Positions 27,305 to 36,567 of a DNA stretch of 64,000 nucleotides are shown in pieces. The translations under genes and the position numbers were made by a program. Location of the stretch: contig NZ_CP109473.1 in assembly GCF_036227405.1 (NCBI RefSeq), forward strand, positions 2,046,001-2,110,000. Direction: 5' to 3'. Under the pieces are notes generated by a model that had not been told where the DNA came from, did not search any database, and worked only from the letters and a program-made list of their open reading frames with translations. The stretch is from Streptomyces sp. NBC_01460 (GTDB taxonomy: Bacteria; Actinomycetota; Actinomycetes; Streptomycetales; Streptomycetaceae). Position 1 is the stretch's first letter. Each line of letters starts with the position of its first letter.

Positions 27305-28270
27305 ATGACGACACCTCAGCGCAGGATCGGTTCGGGTTTCGGTGCCCGGAGCTCGGTGGACGATGTCTTGAGCGGGATCGATCTGTCCGGGAGGACGGCG
27401 ATCGTGACGGGTGGGTATTCGGGGCTCGGTCTGGAGGCGACGCGTGCGCTGGTGGGTGCCGGGGCGCGGGTGGTGGTGCCGGCGCGGCGGCGGTCGGTCG
27501 CCGAGGAGGCTCTCGGGGGTATCGACGGTGTGGAGACCGACGACCTGGACCTGTCCGACCTGGAGAGTGTCCGGGGTTTCGCAGAGCGGTTCCTGGCCTC
27601 GGGCCGGGCGGTCGACATCATGATCAACAACGCGGGGATCATGGCGTGTCCGGAGACGAGGGTCGGTCCGGGGTGGGAGGCGCAGTTCGCGACGAATCAC
27701 CTCGGTCACTTCGCGTTGGTCAACCGGTTGTGGCCTGCGATCGCGCGTGGTGGTGGCCGTGTGGTCGCGGTGTCTTCCGGTGCCCACGGGATCACGGGTG
27801 TGCGGTGGGACGATGTGCAGTTCGAGGGTGGCTACGACAGGTGGCAGGCGTACGGGCAGGCGAAGGCGGCGAACGTGCTGTTCGCGGTGCGGCTCGATGT
27901 GCTCGGCCGTGGTGCGGGGGTCAGGGCGTTCGCGGTGCATCCGGGCAGTATTCTCACGCCGCTGCAGCGGCATCTCGCGAAGGCGGACATGGTGGGCGCC
28001 GGGTGGATCGATGAGGCGGGCAACCTGACCGATCCGACGTTCAAGACGCCCGGGCAGGGCGCGGCGACGGAGGTGTGGGCGGCGGTGTCTCCTCAGCTGG
28101 TGGGGATGGGCGGGGTGTACTGCGAGGACTGCGACGTGGCTGAGCCGGCGGTCGAAGGTGTGGAGGGTGGGGTGCACGCGCATGCGACGGACGTCGGGGA
28201 GGCTGCGCGTCTGTGGGCGTTGTCGGCCGAGCTGACGGGTGTCGATGCTTTCGCGGCGGTGGCCGGGTAG
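27305..28270 (+). CDS. Short-chain dehydrogenase/reductase
   Basis: 321 residues, the length of the retinol dehydrogenase/WWOX-like SDR subgroup. It shows the cofactor motif TGGYSGLG (Rossmann), NNAG, the Ser region VAVSSGAHG and the catalytic YGQAK. No partner gene defines the substrate. The ATG at 27305 is chosen because the SDR domain begins about 25 residues later; the frame is open further upstream but that part looks non-coding. G-rich coding strand. Confidence 0.88.
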   Translation: MTTPQRRIGSGFGARSSVDDVLSGIDLSGRTAIVTGGYSGLGLEATRALVGAGARVVVPARRRSVAEEALGGIDGVETDDLDLSDLESVRGFAERFLASGRAVDIMINNAGIMACPETRVGPGWEAQFATNHLGHFALVNRLWPAIARGGGRVVAVSSGAHGITGVRWDDVQFEGGYDRWQAYGQAKAANVLFAVRLDVLGRGAGVRAFAVHPGSILTPLQRHLAKADMVGAGWIDEAGNLTDPTFKTPGQGAATEVWAAVSPQLVGMGGVYCEDCDVAEPAVEGVEGGVHAHATDVGEAARLWALSAELTGVDAFAAVAG

Positions 28271-28354
28271 GCCGACGGCTTGCGCGGTGCGGTGCAGGTG
28301 CTGTGGTGCCGAGCGCCGAGCGCCGAGGGGAAGGGCCTGGTGGGAGGGGCGGTC

Positions 28355-28987
28355 GTGGGTCTGCGGCGTCATGGGATCTGGGTGGATCCAGGGCTCAGCG
28401 GTCTGACGAAATGGTTCGGTGTTCCGTGGGGTGCGAGCCGGCACGAGATGATCGTCGATGTCGCGGACCGGGGCGGTGGCGGTCTCGCGCCGCTCCTTCT
28501 CGATGATGCTCTTCGGGCGCTGCATGCGCCGCTGTCCGACCGGACGGTGGAGATCCTGCTGTGCGCTGCGGTGAGCCGGGGGTACGGGCCTGGCGTCGAC
28601 GGGCGGAGGTTGCTGCGGGAGATCGTGGACGTCTGTGTGGAGCGTGTGCGGCGGGATGACCCGTCCTTCGTGCCTGCGCTGCCGGGTCTCTCCGTGTACG
28701 GGGCGCTGGAGGGTGAGGTGCTGGCGCGGATCGAGGAGGCGGCCCCTGCGGTGCGCGTGGCGGTGGCCCGCGTTCCTTACCGGAGCGTCCCGGAGGTGGT
28801 GCCGTCGCTGGAGCGGTTGGTCTCCGATGTCGATCCGGATCTCGGGTACCGGCTCTTCCTTCGCGTCATGAGGGTGTATGCCGTTTCGATCACGTGGTCG
28901 CGGTTTGAGGGGTGTCTCGGTCTGGGCGGGAGGTTCGGCTGTCACGCGGAGGTGGTCGACGACGGGAGTCTTCAGATCACGGACTGA
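28355..28987 (+). CDS. Hypothetical protein
   Basis: 210 residues from the GTG at 28355, which has GGGAGGGG 5 bases upstream; a GTG at 28340 is also possible. No motif I recognise; the protein is predicted soluble, rich in Val, Leu and Arg, with short helices (VEILLCAAVSRGYG, RRLLREIVDVCVERV). No signal peptide or membrane segment. It is 84 bases after the SDR gene in the same direction and convergent with the N-hydroxylase gene. Confidence 0.6.
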   Translation: MGLRRHGIWVDPGLSGLTKWFGVPWGASRHEMIVDVADRGGGGLAPLLLDDALRALHAPLSDRTVEILLCAAVSRGYGPGVDGRRLLREIVDVCVERVRRDDPSFVPALPGLSVYGALEGEVLARIEEAAPAVRVAVARVPYRSVPEVVPSLERLVSDVDPDLGYRLFLRVMRVYAVSITWSRFEGCLGLGGRFGCHAEVVDDGSLQITD

Positions 28988-29011
28988 CGTCCTGGCGCGC
29001 GGGGTGCCTTC

Positions 29012-29048
29012 GGCGGCCGTTCCTTTCCTTCGGGTGGGGGCGGCCGCC
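29012..29048. terminator. Hairpin between convergent genes
   Basis: GGCGGCCG (29012-29019) pairs with CGGCCGCC (29041-29048); lies between the hypothetical gene and the N-hydroxylase gene. Confidence 0.7.
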
Positions 29049-29057
29049 TCTGTCGTG

Positions 29058-30488
29058 TCAGTTGCCCTGTACGAGGGGGGTGAGTGGGCTGCCTTGTCCG
29101 GGGACGGCGGGGGTGGTGTGGGGGGTGAGGCCGAAGGTGGTGAAGGCGGTGCGTTGGGGGAGGGGGTAGGGGGTGGTGCCGGTGAGGTTGTTGAGGATGG
29201 TGGCGCTGCGCCAGGCGGCGAGGCCGAGGTCGGGGGCGCCGACTCCGTGGGTGTGGCGTTCGGCGTTCTGTACGTAGATGTTGCCGGTGAGGGTGGGGTC
29301 GAGGTCGAGGCGGAAGTCGTTGTGGATGCGGGGGCGTCCTTGGGTGTCGCGGCGGATGTGGGGGGCGATGCCGGTGAGGAGGGTGTCGAGGGGGCGTTCG
29401 CGGTAGCCGGTGGCGAGGACGACTGCGTCGGTGGTGAGGCGGCTGCGGGTGGCTTGCTGGGTGTGTTCGAGGTGGAGTTCGATGCGGTTGCCGCTGCCGG
29501 AGAGGCGGCCTGCGGTGCGGACGCTGACGCCGGGGGTGAGGGTGGCGTCGGGCCAGCCGCCGTGGAGGGTGCGGCGGTAGAGCTCGTCGTGGATGGCGGC
29601 GATGGTGTCGGTGTCGATGCCTTTGTGGAGTTGCCATTGCTGGGGGACGAGGGTGTCGCGGACGTGTTCGGGGAGTGCGTGGAAGTAGTGGGTGTAGTCG
29701 GGGGTGAAGTGTTCGAGGCCGAGTTTTGAGTACTCCATGGGTGCGAAGGCCTGGGTGCGGGCGAGCCAGTGGATCTTTTCGATGCCGCGGGGGCGGGCGC
29801 GGAGGAGGTCGAGGAAGATCTCGGCGCCGGACTGGCCTGAGCCGATGACGGTGATGTGTTCGGCCTGGAGGATCTCTTCGCGGTGGTGGAGGTAGTCGGC
29901 GGAGTGGATGACGGGGACGGCGGGGGCTTCGGCGAGGGGGCGGAGGGGTTCGGGGATGAAGGGTGCGGTGCCGACGCCGAGGGCGATGTGGCGGGTGTGG
30001 GTGCGGCGGAGTGTCCGGGCTTCGCCGTCGGGGCCGAGTTGGGTGTGGTCGACCTCGAAGAGGGAGCGGTCGGTGTTCCAGCGGATGGCGTCGACCTGGT
30101 GGTTGAAGTGGATGGTGGGGAGTTGTTCGCTGACCCAGCGGCAGTAGGCGTCGTATTCGGCGCGGTGGATGTGGAATTGCTCGGCGAAGTAGAAGGGGTA
30201 GAGGCGGTCGCGGGTGCGGAGGTAGTTGAGGAAGGTCCAGGGGCTGGTGGGGTCGGCGAGGGTGGTGAGGTCGGCGAGGAAGGGGACTTGGAGGGTGGCG
30301 CCGTCGATGAGGAGGCCGGGGTGCCAGTGGAAGGCGGGGCGTTGTTCGTAGAAGGCGGTGGTGAGGGGTTGGCCGTGGGTGGTGGGGATGCCGTGGGCGA
30401 GGGCGGCGAGGGAGAGGTTGAAGGGGCCCAGGCCGATGCCGATGAGGTCGTGGGTCCGGTCGCCTTCGGGGGTGGTCCGGTCGGTCAT
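29058..30488 (-). CDS. Lysine/ornithine/diamine N-hydroxylase (SidA/IucD/DesB family)
   Basis: 476 residues. FAD motif IGIGLGPFNLSLAAL near the N-terminus, the family block ATLQVPFLADLTTLADPTSP, the NADPH motif VIGSGQSGAEIFLDLL and the C-terminal ATGY motif define the flavin-dependent N-hydroxylating monooxygenases of hydroxamate siderophore synthesis. Overlaps the upstream decarboxylase gene by 4 bases (ATGA), so both are translated together; the likely substrate is the diamine made by that enzyme (cadaverine or a similar diamine). It differs clearly from the S. coelicolor DesB as I recall it. No acyltransferase or NIS synthetase gene follows. Confidence 0.9.
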   Translation of the reverse strand: MTDRTTPEGDRTHDLIGIGLGPFNLSLAALAHGIPTTHGQPLTTAFYEQRPAFHWHPGLLIDGATLQVPFLADLTTLADPTSPWTFLNYLRTRDRLYPFYFAEQFHIHRAEYDAYCRWVSEQLPTIHFNHQVDAIRWNTDRSLFEVDHTQLGPDGEARTLRRTHTRHIALGVGTAPFIPEPLRPLAEAPAVPVIHSADYLHHREEILQAEHITVIGSGQSGAEIFLDLLRARPRGIEKIHWLARTQAFAPMEYSKLGLEHFTPDYTHYFHALPEHVRDTLVPQQWQLHKGIDTDTIAAIHDELYRRTLHGGWPDATLTPGVSVRTAGRLSGSGNRIELHLEHTQQATRSRLTTDAVVLATGYRERPLDTLLTGIAPHIRRDTQGRPRIHNDFRLDLDPTLTGNIYVQNAERHTHGVGAPDLGLAAWRSATILNNLTGTTPYPLPQRTAFTTFGLTPHTTPAVPGQGSPLTPLVQGN

Positions 30489-31885
30489 CGGAGGGTGCTG
30501 CCTTCCGTGGTGGCGTCTGCGTGGGCGTGGGTGACGAGGGTGAGGAGGCGGCGGAGGTCGTCGGGGGTGGTGTGGGGGTTGAGGAGGGTGGCTTTGAGCC
30601 AGAGGCCGTCGTGGGTGCGGGCGCGGCCGAGGACGGCGTGTCCTTGGGTGAGGAGGGTGCGGCGGATGGTGGCGACGGTGGTGTCGTCGGTGTGGGTGGG
30701 GCGGAAGAGGACGGTGCTGATGGTGGGGCGGTCGTAGAGCTGGAGGTCGGGGTTCTGGTCGATGAGGTCGGCGAGGTGGTGGGCGGTGGCGATGGTGCGG
30801 TCGATGAGGTCGGCGAGTCCGTCGCGGCCGAGTGCTTGGAGGGTGACGGCGATCTTGAGGGCGTCGGGGCGGCGGGTGGTGCGCAGGGAGCGGCCGAGGA
30901 GGTCGGGGAGGCCGGCGTCGGTGTCGTCGTCGGCGTTGAGGTAGGGGGCGTGGTGGTGGAGGGCGTCGAGGTCGTGGTGGTGGGGGACGGCGAGGATGCC
31001 TGCGGATGCGGGTTGCCAGCCGAGTTTGTGCAGGTCGAGGGTGACGCTGTGGGCGCGGTGGAGGCTGCGTAGGGCGTGGCGGTGGGTGGGGCTGAAGAGG
31101 AGGGGGCCGCCGTATGCGGCGTCGATGTGGAGTTCGGCGTTGTGGGTGGTGGTGAGGTCGGCGATGTCGGTGAGGGGGTCGATCTGGCCGGTGTCGGTGG
31201 TGCCTGCGGTGGCGGTGACGAGGAGGGGGCCGTGGTGGCGGGTGAGGGCGTCGCGGAGGGCGTGGGTGTCCATGACGCCGGTGGGGGCGGGGATGACGAC
31301 GGGTCGGGGGAGGCCGAGGAGCCAGGCGGCGCGGGTGATGCTGTGGTGGGCGTTGGCGGCGCAGATGGTCTGGACGGGGCCGTGGCGTTCGCGGGCGAGG
31401 AGGAGGGCGAGTTGGTTGGCTTCGGTGCCGCCGGTGGTGACGAGGGCGTCGGGGTTCTGGGTGTGGGGGTAGATCTCGGCGGCGAGTGCGGTGGTGAGGG
31501 CGGCTTCGAGGGCGGAGGCGGCGGGGGCCTGGTCCCAGGAGTCCATGGAGGGGTTGAGGGCTGAGGCGGCGAGGTCGGCTGCTGCGGCGAGGGCGAGGGG
31601 TGGGGTGTGGAGGTGGGCGGCGCAGTGGGGGTGTGCGGGGTCGGCGGCGCCTTCGGCGAGTGCGGTGACGAGGGTGCGGAGGGCGTGGTGGGCGCCGGTG
31701 CCGTGGTCGGGGAGGAGGGGGCCGGTGGTGTGGTGGAGGTGGCGGGTGGTGGTGTCGGGTCCGCCGGCGGGGAGGGGGCCGCCTCGGCGGGTGGCGCCGT
31801 CGTGGAGGGCGGCGAGGACGGTGTCGAGGAGGGGGCGCAGGTGGGTGGGGCCTGCGGTGCCTCCGGCGAGGGGCGGGGTGGGCAT
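30485..31885 (-). CDS. PLP-dependent amino acid decarboxylase (lysine/ornithine/diaminobutyrate type)
   Basis: 466 residues. Group II decarboxylase fold: VTTGGTEANQLALLLARE, ANAHHSITRAAWLLGL, HIDAAYGGPLLFSP and the PLP lysine in LDLHKLGW. DesA of the desferrioxamine pathway and diaminobutyrate decarboxylases belong here; the product would be a diamine such as cadaverine. First gene of a two-gene operon with the N-hydroxylase. Upstream I find no palindromic DmdR/IdeR iron box of the TTAGGTTAGG type. Unusually rich in His and Thr codons because of a C-rich coding strand. Confidence 0.88.
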   Translation of the reverse strand: MPTPPLAGGTAGPTHLRPLLDTVLAALHDGATRRGGPLPAGGPDTTTRHLHHTTGPLLPDHGTGAHHALRTLVTALAEGAADPAHPHCAAHLHTPPLALAAAADLAASALNPSMDSWDQAPAASALEAALTTALAAEIYPHTQNPDALVTTGGTEANQLALLLARERHGPVQTICAANAHHSITRAAWLLGLPRPVVIPAPTGVMDTHALRDALTRHHGPLLVTATAGTTDTGQIDPLTDIADLTTTHNAELHIDAAYGGPLLFSPTHRHALRSLHRAHSVTLDLHKLGWQPASAGILAVPHHHDLDALHHHAPYLNADDDTDAGLPDLLGRSLRTTRRPDALKIAVTLQALGRDGLADLIDRTIATAHHLADLIDQNPDLQLYDRPTISTVLFRPTHTDDTTVATIRRTLLTQGHAVLGRARTHDGLWLKATLLNPHTTPDDLRRLLTLVTHAHADATTEGSTLR

Positions 31886-32236
31886 GGGTGGTGTGGTCCT
31901 TCGGGTGCGCGGGGGCGGTCGTGCCAGCTTGTCCGGATTGCGGAGGGGGCGGCCGAAGAGCCCAACGATCTGAACCCGAAAGGGGTACTGCGGTGCGGTG
32001 CGGGGGTGTGGGGGGTTGTGGGCCTGGTATAGGCGTTCGTTGTTCGCATGGCTGTGCCCGGCCTCCTTCGGTGAGGGGGCCGGGCACGGTGGTGACGGGT
32101 GGTGGGGCTGCGGGGTGAGGGTCCCGGCGGGTGGTGCGCGCCTCGGTCGGAGGGTGTCGCGTACGGCGAGGGCGCGGGGTTCGCCCCTCGGTCAGAGGGT
32201 GTCGCGTACGGCGAGGGCGCGGGGTTCGCCCCTCGG
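31886..32236. other. Intergenic region with terminator and tandem repeats
   Basis: 351 bases. The left part should hold the promoter of the decarboxylase operon (not identified). A terminator for pepN lies at 32054-32087, and two extra copies of a 45-base unit lie between the terminator and the pepN stop. No gene seen. Confidence 0.65.
32054..32087 (-). terminator. Terminator downstream of pepN
   Basis: GTGCCCGGCC (32054-32063) pairs perfectly with GGCCGGGCAC (32078-32087), 14-base loop. Confidence 0.8.
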
Positions 32237-32267
32237 TCAGAGGGTGTCGCGTACGGCGAGGGCGCGG
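32141..32267. repeat. 45-bp tandem repeat at the 3' end of pepN (about 2.8 copies)
   Basis: Units begin at 32141, 32186 and 32231. Copies 1 and 2 differ at one base (TCG versus TCA); the third is truncated after 37 bases and lies in the end of pepN, including its stop codon at 32237-32239. The duplicated unit therefore carries the last nine codons (RALAVRDTL-like) and stop of pepN. Confidence 0.95.
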
Positions 32268-34789
32268 CGGAGGTCGTCGATCTGGTCGGTGAGCTTGCGG
32301 CGCAGGGCGGGGGTGAGCGCCGGGTTGTCGAGGGCTTTTTCTCCGAGGCGGATGCTGTCCTGGTCGACGGCGTGGACGGGGAAGGCGTACCGTCCGGCGG
32401 CTTCGGCGATGGCGGGGCCGCGGCGTGCGGCGAGTGCGATGGCGTCGGGGTAGTAGCGGGCGGTGTAGGGGTGGAGGAGTTCGGCCTGCTCGGGTTGCCA
32501 GAAGCCTTGGGCGGTGGCGGTGAAGAGGTAGTTGGACAGGGTGTCGCCGGTGAACATGGCGTGCCAGGCGGCTGCTTTGGCTTCGGGGGTGGGGAGGGCG
32601 GCGCGGCAGCGGGCGGCGCCTTCCTGTCCGGTGGCGCTGGGGTCGTGGTCGAGTTCGCGGGCGATGGCGGTCTCGTCGGTGGCGCCGAGGACGGCGAGGC
32701 GGGTGAGGATGCGCCAGCGGAGTTCGGGGTCGAGTTCGGGTCCGCCGGGGACGGTGCCTTCGCCGAGCCAGTCCTGGATGGTGTCGGGCTGGGTGGCGGC
32801 GTCGATGAAGTGGCGTACGGCGGTGAGGCGGAGGCCGGGGTCGGGGCTGCCGGGTGTGGTGGTGGCGGGGCCTTGTTCCCAGTCCTTGGCGGTGAGTCCT
32901 TCGGTGCGGCGCAGGAGGTCGCGGCAGAGGGAGGTGAGGGTGGCGAGGGCGGTGGGGCGGTCCTGGGGTGGGAGGTAGCGGTCGGCGATGTGGGTGGCGG
33001 CGAAGCCGAGGACGCCTTGGACGAGGGCGAGGTCGGTTTCGTAGGGGAGGTGGGTGCGGGCGGCGGTGAGGTGGGCGGTGGGGTGGAGCAGGCCGTCGCG
33101 GACCAGGTCGCGGGCGGTGTTCCAGAGGAGGGCGCGGGTGAGGGCGTCGGGGATGCCGGAGAGGTGGGTGAGGGCGGTGTTCCAGGAGTCGGGGTCGAGG
33201 CGGATCTTGGCGTAGGTGAGGTCGTTGTCGTTGAGGACGACGAGGTCGGGGCGGCTTCCGGGCTGGGTGGCGGGGGTGCCGTTCTGGGGGATGTCGAGTT
33301 CGAAGCGGTCGCGCAGGACGAGTTGTTCGGTGCCGGTCTGGGTGTCGAGGCTGTGGTCGTAGGTGCCGACGGCGATGCGGTGGGGGCGGTTGCCGGCGTG
33401 GTCGACGGTGAGGTTCCAGCTGTGGCCGGTGTTCTCGACGTGGGCGGTGAGGGTGTCGATGCCGGTGGTGCGGAGCCAGGCGGCGGCCCAGGTGTGGACG
33501 TCGCGGTCGGTGGCGGTGGCGAGGTTGTCGATGAAGTCGGCGAGGGTGGCGTTGGCGAATTTATGGCGGGCGAAGTGGGTGTTGATGCCGGCGAGGAAGT
33601 CCTTCTCGCCGAGCCAGGCGACGAGCTGGCGGAGTGCGGAGGCGCCCTTGGCGTAGGAGATGCCGTCGAAGTTGAGGAGGGCGGAGGCGGTGTCGGGGAC
33701 GGCGTCGGGGTCGGGGGCGACGGGGTGGGTGGTGGGGCGCTGGTCGGCGTCGTAGCCCCAGCCCTTGCGGGCGACGCCGAAGTCGGTCCAGGTGTCGGTG
33801 AAGCGTGTGGCTTCGGTGAGGGTCTGGTAGCCCATGTACTCGGCGAAGGACTCGTTGAGCCAGATGTCGTCCCACCAGGTGAGGGTGACGAGGTCGCCGA
33901 ACCACATGTGGGCCATCTCGTGGGCGATGACCATGGCGCGGGTCTGGCGTTCGGTGTCGGTGACGGCGGAGCGGTAGATGAATTCGTCGCGGAAGGTGAC
34001 GAGTCCGGGGTTCTCCATGGCGCCGGCGTTGAATTCGGGGACGAAGGCCTGGTCGTAGGAGTCGAAGGGGTAGGGCTCGTCGAACTTCTCGTGGTAGCGG
34101 TCGTAGCAGGCGCGGGTGATGTCGAGGATCTCGTCGGCGTCGGCGTCGAGGTGGGGGGCGAGGGAGCGGCGGCAGTGGATGCCGAAGGGGAGGCCGGCGT
34201 GGGTGGTGGTGACCGAGTGCCAGGGGCCTGCGGCGACGGCGACGAGGTAGGTGGAGATGGGTGGGGTGGGGGCGATGGTCCAGCGGCCTTCGCCGGCCTG
34301 GGTGGTGGTGCCGTTGCCGAGGACGGTCCAGCCGGTGGGGGCGGTGACGGTGACGTCGAACACGGACTTGAGGTCGGGCTGGTCGAAGGCGGCGAAGACG
34401 CGTTGGACGTCGTCCATGAAGAGCTGGGTGTAGACGTAGGTCCGGCTGTCGGCGGGGTCGGTGAAGCGGTGCATGCCCTCGCCCGTGCGGGAGTAGTGCA
34501 TGGTGGCGTCGACGGTGAGTTCGTGGGGGCCGGCGGTGAGGCGGTCCAGGGGGTAGCGGTTGCCGTCGAGGCGTTCGGGGTCGAGGGGGTGTCCGTCGAG
34601 GCTGAGTGAGCGCAGGGTTTCCGGCTTGATCTCGACGAAGGTGTCTCCGGCCGTGCGGGCGGTGAACCGGATGGCGGTGCGGGAACCGAAGGTCTCGTCA
34701 CCGGTGGTGAGGTCGAGGTCGACGGTGTAGCGGTGCACGTCGAGGAGCTGGGCGCGGGTCTGCGCTTCGTTGCGCGTCAGTACGGACAT
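32237..34789 (-). CDS. pepN: Aminopeptidase N
   Basis: 850 residues, typical of actinobacterial M1 aminopeptidases. N-terminal beta domain, then the substrate motif GAMENPGL (about residue 255) and the zinc site HEMAHMWFGDL with downstream WLNESFAEY (about residue 290 onward), i.e. HExxH-18-E, followed by the C-terminal helical ERAP-like domain. It is cytosolic and removes N-terminal residues from peptides. Start ATG at 34789 (MSVLTRNEAQTRAQ) fits homologues; an ATG at 34798 is also in frame. The 3' end carries tandem duplications. Confidence 0.96.
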   Translation of the reverse strand: MSVLTRNEAQTRAQLLDVHRYTVDLDLTTGDETFGSRTAIRFTARTAGDTFVEIKPETLRSLSLDGHPLDPERLDGNRYPLDRLTAGPHELTVDATMHYSRTGEGMHRFTDPADSRTYVYTQLFMDDVQRVFAAFDQPDLKSVFDVTVTAPTGWTVLGNGTTTQAGEGRWTIAPTPPISTYLVAVAAGPWHSVTTTHAGLPFGIHCRRSLAPHLDADADEILDITRACYDRYHEKFDEPYPFDSYDQAFVPEFNAGAMENPGLVTFRDEFIYRSAVTDTERQTRAMVIAHEMAHMWFGDLVTLTWWDDIWLNESFAEYMGYQTLTEATRFTDTWTDFGVARKGWGYDADQRPTTHPVAPDPDAVPDTASALLNFDGISYAKGASALRQLVAWLGEKDFLAGINTHFARHKFANATLADFIDNLATATDRDVHTWAAAWLRTTGIDTLTAHVENTGHSWNLTVDHAGNRPHRIAVGTYDHSLDTQTGTEQLVLRDRFELDIPQNGTPATQPGSRPDLVVLNDNDLTYAKIRLDPDSWNTALTHLSGIPDALTRALLWNTARDLVRDGLLHPTAHLTAARTHLPYETDLALVQGVLGFAATHIADRYLPPQDRPTALATLTSLCRDLLRRTEGLTAKDWEQGPATTTPGSPDPGLRLTAVRHFIDAATQPDTIQDWLGEGTVPGGPELDPELRWRILTRLAVLGATDETAIARELDHDPSATGQEGAARCRAALPTPEAKAAAWHAMFTGDTLSNYLFTATAQGFWQPEQAELLHPYTARYYPDAIALAARRGPAIAEAAGRYAFPVHAVDQDSIRLGEKALDNPALTPALRRKLTDQIDDLRRALAVRDTL

Positions 34790-35022
34790 GGCGCCCATGC
34801 TGCCGTACGGGTCCGGGGCTGTGCAGTGGGGTTCTCGCAGGGCTGACGCGGGGCGGCGGGGGTGTCCGGCCGGGGGTCCGGGTGGGCCGTGGTGCGTGGG
34901 TCCCGAGGGGACGCCCGGGGTGCGCGGCCCGAAGCGGCTGCGCGGCCGCGGGGGCCCGGGTCCGGAGCCGACAGGGGCTGCGCGGCCCAGGCCCGGGCGG
35001 CTCCCGGCGCGGGCGGTGGGGG

Positions 35023-35106
35023 TCAGGCGCCGGAGGGCACGCGTCGGGGGTCAGGCGTCAGGGGGCAGGCGTCGAGTGTCAGGCGTCGGGGGTCGCGGAT
35101 TCCTCC
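35023..35106. repeat. 28-bp imperfect tandem repeat at the 3' end of the chorismate mutase gene
   Basis: TCAGGCG recurs at 35023, 35051 and 35079 with similar following bases (GGGGG, CGTCG). The last copy starts exactly at the stop codon of the chorismate mutase gene; the first two lie downstream of it. Confidence 0.6.
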
Positions 35107-35402
35107 GCGATGCGTTCGTGGTGGCGGATGACCTCGGCCACGATGAAGTTCAGCAGCTTCTCGGCGAAGGCGGGGTCCAGCCTGGCGCTCTCGGCGAGCT
35201 GGCGGAGCCGGGCGATCTGGCGGGCCTCGCGGGCCGGGTCGGCGGGCGGCAGGTGGTGCTCGGCCTTGAGGTGGCCCACCTGCTGGGTGGCCTTGAAACG
35301 CTCCGCGAGCATGTGGACGACTGCGGCATCGATGTTGTCGATGCTCTCGCGCAGCCGGTTCAGTTCGGCGGTGACGTACTCGTCGATGTCGCTCGTGGTC
35401 AT
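35079..35402 (-). CDS. Chorismate mutase (AroQ type)
   Basis: 107 residues, all-helical AroQ size. LNRLRESIDNIDAAVVHMLAERF and the following KATQQVGHLKAEH contain the Arg, Asp and Lys positions of the active site; the last helix is LLNFIVAEVIRHHERIAEE. It converts chorismate to prephenate for Phe/Tyr synthesis. Start ATG at 35402 follows the family; the ribosome site is weak. Preceded on the same strand by the trypsin gene and separated from it by a terminator. Confidence 0.9.
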   Translation of the reverse strand: MTTSDIDEYVTAELNRLRESIDNIDAAVVHMLAERFKATQQVGHLKAEHHLPPADPAREARQIARLRQLAESARLDPAFAEKLLNFIVAEVIRHHERIAEESATPDA

Positions 35403-35504
35403 GGTCGACGAGCTTAGACGCACCGGTCGTGAGCCGCCCGACGGAGGGGTGCAGGGAGCTCTTCCCACCTGGCTCTTCTCCCACCTGGCAGCGCTCCCAC
35501 GGCT

Positions 35505-35539
35505 CCGGGGGCACCCGTCAGGACGACGGGTGCCCCCGG
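35505..35539 (-). terminator. Terminator downstream of the trypsin gene
   Basis: Perfect 15-bp stem CCGGGGGCACCCGTC with its complement and a 5-base loop AGGAC. Confidence 0.9.
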
Positions 35540-35555
35540 GCGGTCAGGAGGTGGG

Positions 35556-36419
<864 letters not shown>

Positions 36420-36454
36420 TCAATTTTCGGCATGCCCTCGACAAGAACGCTCCG

Positions 36455-36484
36455 ATTATCGGGAAGCGATCACCGCTGTCACAA
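36455..36484 (-). promoter_or_regulatory. Candidate promoter of the trypsin gene
   Basis: Minus-strand TTGTGA (36484-36479) and GATAAT (36460-36455) with 18-base spacing. Gives a leader of about 115 bases. Confidence 0.5.
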
Positions 36485-36491
36485 GACAGGG

Positions 36492-36501
36492 ATTCCGGCC
36501 A
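36492..36501 (-). promoter_or_regulatory. AdpA-type binding site upstream of the trypsin gene
   Basis: TGGCCGGAAT on the minus strand matches the AdpA consensus TGGCSNGWWY at all positions and lies about 50 bases upstream of the predicted transcription start. In S. griseus the trypsin genes are known AdpA targets with a site at about -50. Confidence 0.5.
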
Positions 36502-36567
36502 AGATCGGCCGCCATATCCCGGCCGGTTTCCCTCGGACCGGCTTAGAGTGAAGGTCCGTTGAGCGCC

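Noticed and set aside
31886..32053. DmdR/IdeR iron box before the decarboxylase operon
   Set aside because: I looked for the TTAGGTTAGGCTAACCTAA-like palindrome and found nothing resembling it.
32141..32267. Attachment site or integrated element end
   Set aside because: The units are tandem copies of the pepN 3' end with no integrase, tRNA or distant partner copy in the window.
28972..34701. A 1909-codon open frame on the minus strand
   Set aside because: It runs in another frame through the N-hydroxylase, decarboxylase and pepN genes, is made of Pro/Ser/Thr/Ala runs with no domains, and exists because the G-rich top strand has almost no stops in that frame.
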